The notes under the pieces were generated by a model that saw only the letters and a program-made list of their open reading frames with translations, did no database searches and had not been told where the DNA came from. A stretch of 64,000 nt of DNA from Dactylonectria macrodidyma (taxonomy: Eukaryota > Ascomycota > Sordariomycetes > Hypocreales > Nectriaceae), in NCBI GenBank assembly GCA_020744425.1, contig JAGMUV010000005.1, positions 2,418,001-2,482,000 of the forward strand, given 5' to 3'. Every line of letters starts with the position of its first letter. Position 1 is the first letter of the stretch. Positions 43,247-56,074 of the stretch are shown here, in pieces. The translations under genes and the position numbers were made by a program.

Positions 43247-44425
43247 AGTCACGAAGATGTTAGATGAAGCTATGTTCCTCACAAGTTTGCCAGGAGAGGT
43301 CGCGATCCTGAGATGGTGCAAACTCTTGTCAGATGTGTGTGACTTATCTAAAGTGGACTCGCTGCAAAACGCTAGAGTGATTAGTTTGCCCTCAGAAAAC
43401 GATAAGCTTATGGTATTCGCAGACACGACTATGAGGTGTGGACCAGTCGCCACTCCTCAGCTCTCTACCCGACCCAACCACATCCTTCATGCGGACCACG
43501 ACATTTTATTTCCGTAAGGGTTTTCATTCAAAACTCGCTAGATGGGTTTATGGAACGTTAGGTATCAGGGCAGAGTGGATCATGCTACCCAAGATAAACG
43601 AGGATGAACTGGGTCCTTGGTCGTGGTGGGTCAGATGAGATGCGGTGAGGTCGAAAGAGGAGACTCCGCAGAGTCTTCGTATTCTGACCCTGACTTTCTA
43701 AGATACTACCATTAGATTAGACTATGCATGTGCAGATTTGAGACTCATTTGGCAGGGTGAGAAGTTATAGAGGGAATCATGTTTTCTGGAAGGTGTCCGG
43801 CACATGTGCAAGTTAATGCATCACGAGTGGCTGTTGTGATGAAGTATTGGTTGATACTCATCATAATTCACGTTTTATCTCTTCATAGACATTAACCGGC
43901 AAGCTATCAAATCATACATGTGAAATTTCATCAACAAAAACTCTTTCCACGTTCCTCGCCTCTGAAGACACCCGCTATCCACGCTAAAGCGCAGAACGGC
44001 GCTGATCCACGATTTCCATGCACCATAGTACCCCCCACTCGATTGGAAATAAGCGGCTAAGCCTTCCTAGAGCGGAAAAGCGAACTTTTAAGCACCAGGC
44101 ACACGGAACTAAATCAAGGGGCCTTGGTACTTGGTACGCTAATGCAAAGTCCAGAGGAACCGGTCGGTGTAGCCAAAAATGGGTTGGTGTTTTGAGTCGG
44201 TGATGCTGGAATGTCCGATTGTCCATGATGTGCACAAATTCGATTAAATGAACCGAGGATCATTGGATTCTGCAGTGCTGTTTTGGAATAGATATATAAG
44301 TCCCATGTGCTGCATGATGATTCATTAGTACAGCATGAAGTCGAGAAAAATGTAATTTCCGGCCCAACTTATTACTCTGGACGAGATATATGTTGTTTCT
44401 TAACCTTAACCAAACTTCCACGTTC
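43247..44425. other. Intergenic, no gene seen
   Basis: 1.2 kb holding the promoter of the transporter gene and the trailer of the histidine kinase gene. Short frames lack motifs. Confidence 0.45.
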
Positions 44426-47400
44426 TTATAATTCCTTCAATATACCCTTCACTTTGAGAATCGCACCCAGTTCCTTTAACCTGACCGGCTTCGTGAGAAA
44501 TAGGTCCACTCCGCTGTTAAATGCATCCTTTTGCGCGTCCTCGGAAGCCAATCCAGAGAGTGCCAGGATGAGCGTCGGCTTCAGATGGTGTTTGCATTCC
44601 ATAGCTCGAATACGCCGCGTGGCTTCAAACCCGTCCATGATGGGCATCGATATGTCCATGAGGATACACTTGAATTGTCCTATCTTTTCTTGGCAGGCGT
44701 TGACTGCTTCTTGCCCATTGGTCGCAGTGTTGTACGGGCGGCCGATTTTGTGTATGTATGCGGCCAAGACTTTCAAATTGATCGGATTGTCATCCACCAG
44801 CAGAAATTCTGGACAGACAAAATAGCCCCCGGAATCAATCCCATCATCCATCGGGGTGCGAGACCGCGGTGGTTTGGAAGGCGTTATAACGGTCAAGGAC
44901 CCAAGTCCATCCGTCACGTTCTTGACAAGGCCCACATCCATCACGATTGGACCGACCTGGGCCTCTGTCCAAGATTTTATGGCCAGTGAGATTGTCTTGG
45001 CGAGTTTGACAGGGCAGATGCTGCGTATTGTTAGCTGAGCGTCTAATCCACCTTGAGAAGCCACTTACGGCTGTGAGATGAACTTGGCCGTTCCAAGTCG
45101 TCCCGCCCTGTGGGAGCCAGTAGTGTGCTGATACGCGATGAGCTCATTTGGGCATATCACAACACTGGGTAGTTCAGCAAGCGCCTCAGTGGGGTTCGAC
45201 GTCTTCGGCAACGCATCCTCGGACCAGATCGCTACATCTGGTGCCAACAATTGGGTACTTAAGTTTGTCTTGTTTTGCATTTTGAGCCAGTTGTGACAAA
45301 TTTGTTCAACGAGAAGTGGAGCTTGAAGACCGGGTGCATCTGTTGGCAAAGTCTCCTCGGAAGCAGGCTTCTTGTTGAAACCAACCAACTGAAATCTTAG
45401 ACCGTGGAGCTCCCTCTTTAGTGCCTGGATAGTGTCGTCAGTCATCAAGGGATCAAGCGACATATCATGGCTGGCCATAACGGGTGTTAGCCGTAGCAAG
45501 ACAGAGACCGTTGTGCCAACCCCCACTTGGCTTTTGACAGAAATGCTGCCATCAAGTTGATCCACGATCTGCTTAACAAGGCTCAAACCAAGGCCAGTTC
45601 CCGGCGCCAGGCTATTCTCTTGCGAAAAGGCCTTGAATAAATTATTTTGGAGAAAGGCATCGCTGATTCCCACCCCTGTATCGGCAACGGTCAATTTGAC
45701 CAAGCGTCCTTCGTGACTAGACTCAGATGCCGCATAGTCCAGCGATACCTTGATAACCCCTCGGCGGGTATACTTCAGCGCATTCCCAAAGAGATTCATG
45801 ACAATACGGCGAATAGCCCCTGGCTGCGTGTGGAATTTCCACGAGAGACATGGATCAACCATCAGTACGATCGTAACCTCCCCAAACTGGACTTGGAATT
45901 CTCCCTTTTTGGTCAGGATGGGACCAAGGTCTTCCATAGCTCTTGCTGAATCAAGGCGCCTCATTGCAGTGTTGTCAGTATGCGGGAGACGAGTTGCTCG
46001 TTTTCTTGACAATTGAGTGATGGATAGATGCTGGAAGTTGAAGCCTGCGTAGACGCTTTCCATAACTTCTTCGACAAGAGTGTCGAGCCGTGTGTCCACC
46101 TCAAGGGCCTGCATGCCAGCCTCAATGGATGGATCGCTGTCGACTCCCAGTCCTCTAGCCGCACTCCCTCTGCGCAGTGCTCTCTCTTTGTCCATGAAGT
46201 TGTTGATTTTAGAGTAGTCAAGGAGGTGGTCGACGGTGTCAGCGAGGGTACGACAACAAGTCTCAACCATATGTGTCAAGTTCTCCTGGACAACGCTGAG
46301 GGTTGTGTCATTCAAGAGCTCGACTCCAAGTATAATGCCATGAAGTGGAGAGCGAAGTTCGTGCGACAGCGAGCCAAGTGCATCAGCTTTAGCCTTGTCG
46401 GCCATGACCGTTTCAAGCCTCAGCTTTTCGGTAGTTGCGAGCATGCCAAAAGCCCTCAGATAGTTCAAGTCGCCCTCCACGGTGAAAATCCGAGTCGGAG
46501 TAGATGTGTAGGCAAACGCGCCGATGGTCCATCTTTCTCTTTTGGGATCCCATATCGGGACAAAGGCGATGCTTCGAGCATCTGGAAATGTTTCGAGTAG
46601 AATACGGCCCTCGTCTTTTCGTGTGCATGGTGGATCCTGATGATCACCTGATTCGCCACTGCAAGCAAGTTTCTTGCTGGCATTCGAATGGAGCAATTCC
46701 GGTAGGTTCTCATTTGAAGAATCTCGCCGTTGCAATGTGTTTTTCGCGTCAAAATTAAATATGTGGCCATTTGGATAGCGATGCAGGAGCCTTGAGAGAA
46801 ATTTCTGTTGCAAAGGCCTGGGTAGCGAGAAAGACGATGTCTTACAAGTTTCGGCAGACCTGGAAGCCCCAAGTACCCGGCACGGAAGGAAGGACCAATC
46901 TGATGAAGGCCCTCCCCCATCGTCGTCATCGTCGATGCCGCCACTGTCCAATCCATGTGCAGAACCGTTTCGGTTAGGAGTTGCGCTGCCTGGCGTTTGA
47001 GAACCCGCGTCAACGAACAAGCACCCTTCTATCTCAATGGACTCGCTGATGATATTTGCAGCCTTTGAGAACATAGATTCGGGGGGGCTATGATCTGTAT
47101 CATGGTATGCACTTGAGGGGGATGGTTCCTCGCGACGCTTGGCATCGCGAGTTTTGTCGTGCGGTACATCGGGCGTTGCCGGTATAAAAGTTTCGGTTGG
47201 CTGGGATTCTAGCTCAATGTTGTCCTCGACGACAGGTTGATGTCGGCGTGGTTCGGAGAGTCCATTGTCGTGTTCCTGAACAGTTTCCTGGCTCGTATGC
47301 GGAGCTGCAGCGGTACCTGGGTTGAGATCAGGTGATGATGATGGCGATATTGATGACGTTGGCTTGCCTTCAAGAAAAAAGCCAAGCCCACGGGTTATCC

Positions 47401-48052
47401 GTTCGCTGCGTGCTTGTACGCTCTTCAGTCGACTAGCTTCGAGGTGTCCCATGACGATTCGCGATAGATTCTTCATCAGGTCCGACTGTCGATCGGTCCA
47501 ATTGGTGACGGGCTCGGTATGTATGACACAGATGACGCCAATGTTGATGCCCCGGCGAGTTCTGATGGGTGTGGCAGCGTAAAACCTCGCGGGGCTTCCC
47601 GGCTGGCAATAGGGCTTCGTCATGAAGCGCGAGTCTGCGGTGAGATCTTCGACTATTACCATGGGTAGTTCCTCGGAGGTACTGGGTTCGTCGAATTGGC
47701 TTGGCTCATCGATGCAGAGAGTATAATCGCACACTCCATGAGCGCGAGGAATGGCTGTGCCGCACAGCCATAGCGTCTCGTCATGGCCACTCTGTGACAA
47801 ACTAGGAATCAACGGCAGCGAAGGAGTTGCCTCGGTGATGATGTACTGGTGCGTACGGTCAAAGAGGGAGATGAGCGATCTGCTTGTCCCCGTCTGGCAT
47901 GCGGCAAGCTGGGCGAGGGCGGTGAGGGTTCCATCAGAGCAGGTAACTAGCTGGGCGCTAGGGATGGGTTGGCCGTCATCATTGAACCTCGCCGAGGTCA
48001 ACAAGGATCCATCATATCTACAGCGTTGGTCAGACTCAGGCAACTGTTGCAA
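44426..48052 (-). CDS. Hybrid histidine kinase with GAF domain and receiver
   Basis: A signalling kinase of the fungal hybrid type, about 1192 residues from two exons (45069-48052 and 44426-45020, intron GTAAGT...ACGCAG of 48 nt). Residues about 30-220 form a GAF sensor (TALAQLAACQTGTSRSLISLFD ... YAATPIRTRRGINIGVICVI). A long disordered Ser/Pro-rich linker follows. The H-box LSHELRSPLHG (phospho-His near 565), N-box NLFGNALKYT, G1 DTGVGI and G2 GTGLGLSL make a complete kinase core. The C-terminal receiver has VDDNP, the acceptor Asp in LMDISMP and LTKPV. All key residues are intact. The true start may be in an upstream exon, because CTGTAG|ATATGATGG near 48020 looks like an acceptor. The sensed signal is unknown. 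Confidence 0.92.
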
Positions 48053-49752
48053 ATGAAGATTGGAGGAAGACTAAAGAGGGGTTTGCTTGTAGAAGTCGGT
48101 GGTAAAGAGGCAGTGAATGGGGACGGGTACAAAATCAGCGCTTCACCAGTCGTTTCGCACTCACTTGAACGTCTCGCGCTCGCGTGTGGTCTCGCAAATT
48201 GCCCTTGTTGGTGTTTTGGGCCTGTCCGTCATCGCTGGTACGGGGCAGTGGAAGCGGTGCCAATGTCACCACTCACCCAGTCACCGGGATGTGATGGTCC
48301 GAGTGTCGGGATGCGCACGACAATTGCCTACCTCAGCTAGGTAAGGCCTCAGCTAGGGGTACCCAGGTAGCCAGCCAGCATAAACCAAATGATCTCCTGC
48401 AACAGCAGTGGGCCAAAGATTGCGTTGCGAGAGGTTGAGTGAGTGCAGAGGAGACAGGGGCTGAAGGAGGGGCTGAAGAGAGGGGCTGAAGGGAGGGGCT
48501 GAGGAGGGGGCTGAACAGACAGCAACTGAAGGGAGCCTGAGGAGGCGGGAACGGAACGCCTACCACGAACAAAATGTCAAAAGTCAGAGGCGGAGGCGGG
48601 ACAGCCACCTGGTTCATGTGGTATTTTATTCCCAATCACGCCTCAAGCAGCCTTACCAATAAAAAAAGAACCCAGTCACTTGCTTCTGCCCATGGTCCCA
48701 TGGAGAAGGCGAGAAGCAGAAGCCGGGGCCCGGACCTGTTGTTCCGCCTAGGAGTGTTTCCTACCATTACTTAGGTAGGTAAAGGTACCTGGGTCAGGTT
48801 CAAGATAACGAGCATTGGTGGGTTGTTTCCTAGGATCCTACGGAATCTAATTGTTGGGCCAATCGCAAGGAGAGGAAGCAGGTGGCGAACTCCTGCAGGC
48901 CATCTTGGTCTAGATCCATCCCTAAGCACGGATGGGTAGCCAGGAGGAGGGATCAGCGTCGTGAGGGCATCAATACGCCAGAGGTTCCAGAGGCACCCAT
49001 TTAAGTCGAAATTTTTCCTCAATCGCCTCCTTCTCGCCGCCACCCGCCTGTTCAGGCAAGGAAGACAAATATCTCGACTCTTCGAATACTGGAGCAGGTG
49101 AAAGACGCAGTGACGTCATCATGCACCCTCTCGATTGACCTAGCACACGCCGTCACCACAGATCGGGGTCCACGAACATCTATGTGTACTTGAGAAATAC
49201 TTTGCCACCTCAGTTCTCCTACCTTTCCACGTATGAGCTGCGGATACTCAGATGTACCTCTGCTTGGTCTACTTGGGTCGGGAAAGCATGGAAAATGTTC
49301 CCAATTGGAGGCTGCGACGGTCAACGGGAGGTCCCCAGGGGTCTCATAGGCAAATAGGCCCAAAATGGGGCTATTTTTGCAGCACTCACTCCAACCAAGG
49401 CATAAAGAATAACCAATGGCATTTCAGCCCAGGCATCGTCCCGAACTCCACCTACACATGCCTTCGAAAACAGTACAAGCAACTCAAGTCAAGCGTCAAA
49501 TAATGGCGTTCGATTGTGCGCATTCTATGATACCTTATCCAGCATTATTCATACTCCCTGCATTCCAGATGTGCAAATTGCAACAATGCGATGATGCAAG
49601 GGGTGGTTAGTCACGTGCTTCATTTGCAATTTCAGGATTGGTTCCTTTGACACTGGGCTGTTTTCCCCTCGCCACCAACTAGTCATGAATCCATCGGTAG
49701 GCCCAACACTCAGACGACACTCTCAGAGTCACGATAGCGTCTCAGACCTAAC
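48053..49752. promoter_or_regulatory. Long divergent promoter region, kinase / HET gene
   Basis: 1.7 kb between the histidine kinase and HET gene starts. It contains the G-rich short repeat at 48457-48514 and many unsupported frames. Promoters of both genes lie here, with no further element recognised. Confidence 0.4.
48457..48514. repeat. Degenerate short tandem repeat (GGGGCTGA)
   Basis: GGGGCTGA occurs at 48457, 48469, 48482, 48495 and 48507, a period of 12-13 bp. Purine-rich strand, non-coding. Confidence 0.7.
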
Positions 49753-51608
49753 ATGCGTCTTTTGCATATCAAAACTTTGCAGCTGCAATCTTTTCACGAC
49801 GCCAACTTACCAAGATACGCCATCTTGTCCCATACATGGGGAGACGAGGAGATCCTTTTCGACGACGTTCAGAATAGACCTGTTCGCAACTGGCGCAAAA
49901 AGCATGCATTTTATAAGTTAGAGGGATTTTGTAGGAAAGCTAGCCAGAATGGTTACGAGTATGTTTGGATCGATACGTGCTGCATCGATCAGGGCAGCAG
50001 CGCCGAGCTGTCTGAGGCGATCAACTCCATGTTTCAGTGGTACAACCAAGCCGAAGTCTGCTACGTATATCTCGAAGATACCGCTCCAGATCCATCCCTT
50101 CACGGGTGTCGATGGTTCACTCGCGGATGGACTCTACAAGAGCTGATTGCCCCCACAGATGTCAGGTTTTTTGACAAGAATTGGACCTTCATCAATGATC
50201 GATTCTCGCTAGCTCCTCTTCTCGCAAAGATTACAGGCATCAAGGAAATAGTGCTTCGACATGGACATGAATCGTATCCTTCACGCTGGGAAGACCACAA
50301 GTCGGACAATGCATTTATCGCGTATTGCTTGTCATGTGGGTGCCGATGGTGGTCCTCGATTTACGATGATGGGATAGCACAGTTTAGTATTGCCCAGCGG
50401 ATGTCATGGGCCGCAAAACGAGCGACGACACGGGAAGAGGATCTCGGATACTGCCTCTTTGGTCTATTTGACGTCAACCTGCCTTTGCTTTACGGTGAAG
50501 GCGCGAGGGCGTTTACCCGACTGCAAGAGGAAATTGTCCAGAGAAACGATGATCAATCGATCCTGGCTTTCAACCAAGGATGGGGGACCATTCTTGCGAG
50601 CAGCCCGGAATGCTTCGGTGTAAGCGACATATATCCGAAATGGGCTCTTGACAGCGATATTGAGTTCTTAAGCAACCGCCAATCCAAGCTTTACCTCGCC
50701 AACGGTGGGCTGAGCGTTGAGGTCTTGATATGTCCCTTGAGAGACTTTAGGCCTCTAGATTCAGACGAGTATTTCATCGGCATACTAGACTGTGCAATGG
50801 GTTCAGACTTGCTGTCTAGGCCTGCCATTCTCCTGAAACCAGTTCATCTGCCTGAGCACACGTTCCGAAGATTTCTGCCTGGTATCTTGTGCTGCGTGGA
50901 CCAGCCAGGACACGGACGTCTGATTGGAAGTCCGGACAGTGACTTGACGCATTGTAAGAGACTTCTGGCGATTCTTAGAGCGGTGACTAACTCAAGACCT
51001 TAGTCGATTTCGACATTGACGACGCGCAGATTCAGAGGATCACGATCGTTCCCGAATACGATCTGCGCAAGGATCCTGTCGTCCAAGGGACTCCATTGCG
51101 AATAAAGCCCATAATTGATTGCGACCCTGGAAAATACACCGTGGAGGATACCTTCCCAGAAAGACTCAATGAAATGATGCTGACTTCTTGCCGATATACA
51201 CCGCGAGGCATCATCATGTTCCACAAGCCTTCATATCCAAGGTTTTGCGTTGTATGGGAAACACGGAGAGCGAAGCCCCCCTTTCGTAATCGGCAGGAAC
51301 AGTTCCTCTCGATGTGGTGCAAAGTATGGCCCCTTGATGATTTGAAGCAAGGGCATGTGGCTGCTAAGGATGATGCAGCGTTTGCTCGGGAGGTTGTGAA
51401 GAACACTCGTATGCGTGATCGATCCTTTGATTCAGTGTACAACTTCGATGAGAATAAAAAGGCTCATGTCAGTTCTGCACTGTTGAGAGGCTTTGAGCAG
51501 CGGATAGTCACTGCGAAACTCAGCGCAGCAGCCTTCCTTGGGCGGACAATAGTCGAGCTCGAGGTCCGCATTTCCAAAGTCGATGGTGCTCCCGTATTCG
51601 TATCTTGA
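49753..51608 (+). CDS. HET-domain (heterokaryon incompatibility) protein
   Basis: Predicted role in allorecognition and programmed cell death after hyphal fusion, acting in the cytosol. Exons 49753-50953 and 51004-51608 (50-nt intron GTAAGA ... CTAAC ... CTTAG) give 601 residues. The HET domain is N-terminal: MRLLHIKTLQLQ, YAILSHTWGDEEI, the YVWIDTCCIDQ block, AEVCYVYLED, RWFTRGWTLQELIAP and, further on, RMSWAAKRATTREEDLGYCL FGLFDVNLPLLYGEG. About 280 residues of unassigned C-terminal region follow. All three HET blocks are intact. There is no NACHT, ankyrin or WD part. No partner gene is adjacent, so its trigger is unknown. Confidence 0.93.
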
Positions 51609-51681
51609 GTTGACACGCGGGCGGGAGTTTTGAGTGGAGTTAACGATTTTTTCTTGATATTCTATTTATACCACCTAGCTT

Positions 51682-52565
51682 TCAAGTAGCGTTGCATGTA
51701 ATTTGCAGAATTCTTCCCTCTAGCAAACTGTAAACATTGACAAGTGATAGGGCATTCTGATGAACGGTGGCAGGAGTTGAAGTAATATCGTCATAATCCC
51801 CAGAGCAGAAGTAGTACCAGCCAATACCCCCACCGACGAGAGTTTGGGCATAGCTCGTCAACAGTAAAGCGTCTGCACCTTTGCCCTCCAAGTCTTCACC
51901 GGTAAACTTGTTGACTATGATGGCTGCTTGATGCTCGTACCGCTGGGAACGTTGGTCGTGACCGTTTCTTGGCTCTGGTACTGAGGAAGCCCTTCACAGT
52001 CGAGGCAGCTCTCGAAAGCGACGACGATGTCACAGATGTCGTAGTATTCTTCGGCAGCTTTGGTGCCAAAGTTACAGACGGCAGTGATTGATTGGTTAAA
52101 AGCTTCGCGGGCGTACGTGATGGCCTCGTTGAGATAGTCGAAATCAGCTTCGGACTTGTCGAAAAAGATGCCGTGGATCGAGATGTCCGCCTTGCAGTAC
52201 GAAGCCCAGCTCGCATAGTTGGTGATATTGGCCTTGAGCTCATCCATCGGCGCCTTTGCGTAGTTGGTCCGGACGTAGCCAACTGTCTTGACGTTTAGAT
52301 GGGCATTGAGCTGCGACACACCGCTGACGAAGCTCACATCGTCGTCCGCCGGTTTGCCCGACAAGCCGGGGCCGTTGTTAGGGTTCACAACGATCGTCCA
52401 ATCAAGTTGACCATGGGCCTCGACAGCCTCGATAACAGGCTTCCAGTTGGCCGCGTTATCATCCCACTCGGCAGCGGGATAGACGTAAAGGGGAAGTAAA
52501 ATCCCGGTGGCAGAAACAGAGGTGATCAGGCTACCTAGTGCACTGAACGAAATGAATGGACGCAT
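51682..52565 (-). pseudogene. Spherulin-4 / GH135-like secreted protein, frameshifted
   Basis: The frame from 52565 opens a signal peptide (MRPFISFSALGSLITSVSA) and a spherulation-specific family 4 domain: GILLPLYVYPAAEWD, WTIVVNPNNGPG, GYVRTNYA, IHGIFFDKSEADFDYL, ITAVCNFGT. In Aspergillus, Sph3 of this GH135 family cleaves galactosaminogalactan. The frame ends early at 51915. The next expected residues (AAIIVNKFTGEDLEG ... SYAQTLVGGGIGWYYFCSGDYDDIT) continue in another frame to 51682. A single missing base near 51925-51930 explains this; no intron fits. Either the gene lost its last 75 or so residues or the sequence has an error. The in-frame ATGs at 52574 and 52655 are less likely starts. 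Confidence 0.8.
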
Positions 52566-53897
52566 GGCTAACATGCTAAGATATTTGAAGGAGTGAAAAG
52601 AAGGAGAGAATCTGAAAAGGGTATACACAATGATGAAAAGGCTACATTTGACCACACATTACAATGGCCAGCCGATTCCAGCACTTATATAGCATGGTTC
52701 ATAGGGGGCAAAGTGGCCCAGGTATACCGATTAATCCAGTCTCGCAGAATTACTCATGTCAAGAGTCAAGCCACGCGAATCCCTCGTCGCATGGTCCCAA
52801 GCATCGGCTGACTTGATTCATCCTACGGCATGAAAGTCGAAACAGCTACAAGAAGGCGCAGATTGAAACGCGATTGAGATAAATGGATTGGCTTTGGCTT
52901 AGAGCATCCGGGGTAAACGGATCATCCGGTCTCGGTTCGTGTGGGGACGACAGCGTTGTGGCATCTTGCTTCGTGACCGTCGAGTCGGATTCCATGATGT
53001 TAGCTTATCATGGCTGCAAATTCATACACTAGACAAACAATACGAGATTACAGGTAGGTGGCAGCAAATTTAGTGAGAAATTAGTGTAAATGATTGATGA
53101 AGGATGCAAAAGGGACGCTGTGTCGAAATCCCTTTCGGCTCCTGCGGCACGGCTGATTCATTTCTCCAATGCAAAATAAATGCGCCCATTTAGTACATGC
53201 CATTATGCGCCATTAGTACCCTGGTCCACCTAGTCTCATCGCGTCCTACCAAATATTTGGTGGCTCGAACACCACTTTCTACCCTGCATCGCACGCATCC
53301 AGGCTGTACATGAAGTATAATAGCAAAAAATGGCGCCTTCACAATTCAAAAATTCTCTAAATCAGTGTAAAATGGTCCTGCAGTGTTTGGGACACTGTTA
53401 ATAAGACTATTGCCCTAAGCATCTAATCATCAGCTTCGAACTGGTTTGATTAGACGAGACACAGGCGTTCAAATTTACCTACATTATTGACACTCGATTC
53501 GCATTGCCATAAAAATTCAGTTTGAAGAGCGCCGGGAATAAGAATAAAAACATACCTTCTTCGACTACCGCAATGGCCCAAGGTATGCACTCACTTGGGC
53601 TTGTTGACTTCGCGTTTGGACTGTGGGATCTATTACTACAATGAAGAAATCCAGACCCTTGCCGGCCAGACTATGCACCCACCAAGGATGCTGTAGGACA
53701 GCCATCCATAGGGGGACGCAAAGAACCCAGTCTAGGGTTAAAGCAAGTACCGGACTAAGTCACTAGCTACGTTACGAAATCATGTTCTGCAAGGTTGGGG
53801 GGTTGCCTTCATTCAGCACTATGTAAGACTATTCTGACAGAAGGATTGAACGCGCCATGTAGAGTATATTACGATGCTGCTTAGATGTCTAGTAGAA
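52566..53897. other. Intergenic, no gene seen
   Basis: 1.3 kb: promoter of the spherulin-like gene and trailer of the UstYa gene. Stops in all frames, no repeat recognised. Confidence 0.5.
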
Positions 53898-54816
53898 TTA
53901 TTCCTCATCCCCGAATACCACGGCATTCTGGAAAGCCCAATCTCGGATACTTTCAAAGTTCCGGCATGTGTGTAACGTGCTAAAGTCAGGCCAATGACCT
54001 TCATATCCCTCATAATACTTGAAAGTGAACACACCAGTATCGCTCTGGCACATCAATGCTATTCGCAGGATTTCAAGGCAATGATCTTGTCAACAATTAG
54101 CGCGTTGTAATCTAAACGTTATCGCATACACTTACCAAGATGGCCTCGCAGGTCTTCGGGCTGCACCTCGATGTCTCCTCCGTGGTGAGAGTAATAGTCT
54201 CTGTAGCTGTCTTGCCTGAGTAGATTGAGGCAGTGCAATTGATGAAAGGCCTGAATACCAACACGGTAGCCCTCTTCACCTGTCCTGGGGTTTTTGATCT
54301 TGAGTGAGGCAGGATCAAGACCAAGGCGATCGAGCTCGTCTTGGGTAATCATCTGGTCACCGACATCATAGGTAATGTGATCCCAGGCCTTGTCAACTGC
54401 TGCTCCGTATCCGATGTAGTCAGAGTCTTTAATGGCAGGTGTAATATTATATCGAACGGTCTGGTACTCGACAACCGATTCTGCCGGAGCTATGAAATGT
54501 CAGAACATCCCTCATTTTGAAAACTTTTAACCAACTCACAGTAAGGCGAAATGTGTCCAGTGCAGGCTGCTACCGAAGGCTTGCCAAAACGTAGACAGAA
54601 TGCAGCCGCAAACAGTGTGAATGAAACGGTCAAGAGCATGCCGTGCAGTATCCAAATCAGATGAGGCGAACGTTCTGCATTTTGGACAAGTGACTTGGGA
54701 AATGAAATTCGCCTCTCTAACCGCAACAAAAGGCTTTCCTTCTCGGATGTCTGTTGCTCCTCGTCAAGAGGGACAGCCTCGTAGATGGTCTCCATTGCAG
54801 GATCCGGCCTGAACAT
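53898..54816 (-). CDS. UstYa-family oxidase (DUF3328)
   Basis: A putative peptide-modifying oxidase of the UstYa/UstYb family, which cyclises dikaritin RiPP precursors and modifies other fungal products. Exons 54540-54816, 54136-54489 and 53898-54085, each joined by a 50-nt GTGAGT or GTAAGT intron, give 272 residues. Residues about 50-75 are a single membrane anchor (LIWILHGMLLTVSFTLFAAAF). The lumenal domain starts with the usual Y-S-P-A and carries both hallmark metal-site motifs: HQLHCL and, after the second intron, HLDHCLEILR. A C-terminal HTCRNFESIRDWA segment is also typical. It is transcribed divergently from a Kex2-repeat precursor 1.26 kb away, the layout expected for a RiPP locus. 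Confidence 0.93.
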
Positions 54817-56074
54817 AGCGAAAATAATTACAGAAAGAAGTGAAAGCGCATCAAGCGATTAGAATGATAGTTGGAAAAGAAAACGTGGGAAAGGAAACGG
54901 GAAACTATGCCAAGAGGAACGAAAGTGATTGACAGGATATTTCTGAGGCTGGACGAAGCCACCAAAGCGAGCCCGGATATTATTGGCAGGAAATAATGAG
55001 AAACAGCCACCGCGATCGAGACGAGGGCTAGGCTGATGTGACGATCCTGAGGCGATTAGTGAACGAAAATGCTCCCTCAAACGGGGAGAGCGCCAGGCCA
55101 GAGCCAAACGAAGCGCAAAATACGACGCGATCGACAAAATTTCGGGGTATAACTTGTAGGAACTAACCAAGTAACCGCCAAACGAGGGTTAGTGTGATTA
55201 CTGATGTCGCACAGCAACTGGAGTGCAACACCGCTTCAAACAAGAATAGAGGGCCCGAGACGCTGTCCCTGCCCAATGAAATACAGAGGGGCCGGAGATT
55301 TTCAGCACGGGGTTGGTGCTTTTTGGCCTGTTAGGGATTGTTTTGGAACCTGAAGCACTCGTGGGGCTTGACTCCATACGGGGCATGCCAGAACTCGCCT
55401 ATCGCCCTTGGCAGACTCTCAAACAGGGGTAGCTATTAGCCGCTATCAACCTCCACCAATGGGACACGACGCCGAAAACATGTCCATCTCCCTAGTCTTG
55501 CCTGCCATGACACTTGTCAGAAGTGATGCATAGGTTTCTCGGCCGGCGCTAACTTGCTATTGGGCGAGTTCCCGCGGCAATGCTACTGTCATTGGTTCCC
55601 CAGGGCCTGAAGTCGGCTAGTACGGCTTCGACCTGCAGTTTGATGAACACATCAAGGAGTCTTCATTAGCGAAGAAAAACGGCTAAACGGCATCGTGGGA
55701 ACATCGTTCATGACTAGATTGGAAATGTTGGCGTTTCTTGTGGAGGAGGCTCTCCGGCAGATTGGCTCTGTCTCTGAGGGAATTTTACCAGAGCGTCACT
55801 GACAGTTCTAACTTCAGATGGCAGCTAGGCTCTACTCCCTAGTTACCCATGTGTCAGTCATGATATAAAGGTTCTCAAACCTGCTCAGTCGAAATGGCCT
55901 GATTCTCATCATCACTTCACTACACAGCTTCATCTCAAGCATCTTCTATTCAATAATCCTTGCAGTGGTTCAGGCTTAGCCCTCTGCTCTTTGATTCTAT
56001 TCCATTCTTTTTGACTGCCGGCCAGTCTTTCATTTATAACTTTTTCTAACTTTACAACCTTTTCAACCGCCATC
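54817..56074. promoter_or_regulatory. Divergent promoter region, UstYa oxidase / repeat precursor
   Basis: 1.26 kb between the two start codons. Small frames (54859-55170, 55198-55386) have no motif. A shared regulatory region for the precursor and its modifying enzyme is the simplest reading. Confidence 0.5.

Noticed and set aside
45647..46600. Plus-strand frames of 100 and 190 codons
   Set aside because: Antisense to the histidine kinase core, whose motifs are unmistakable on the other strand.
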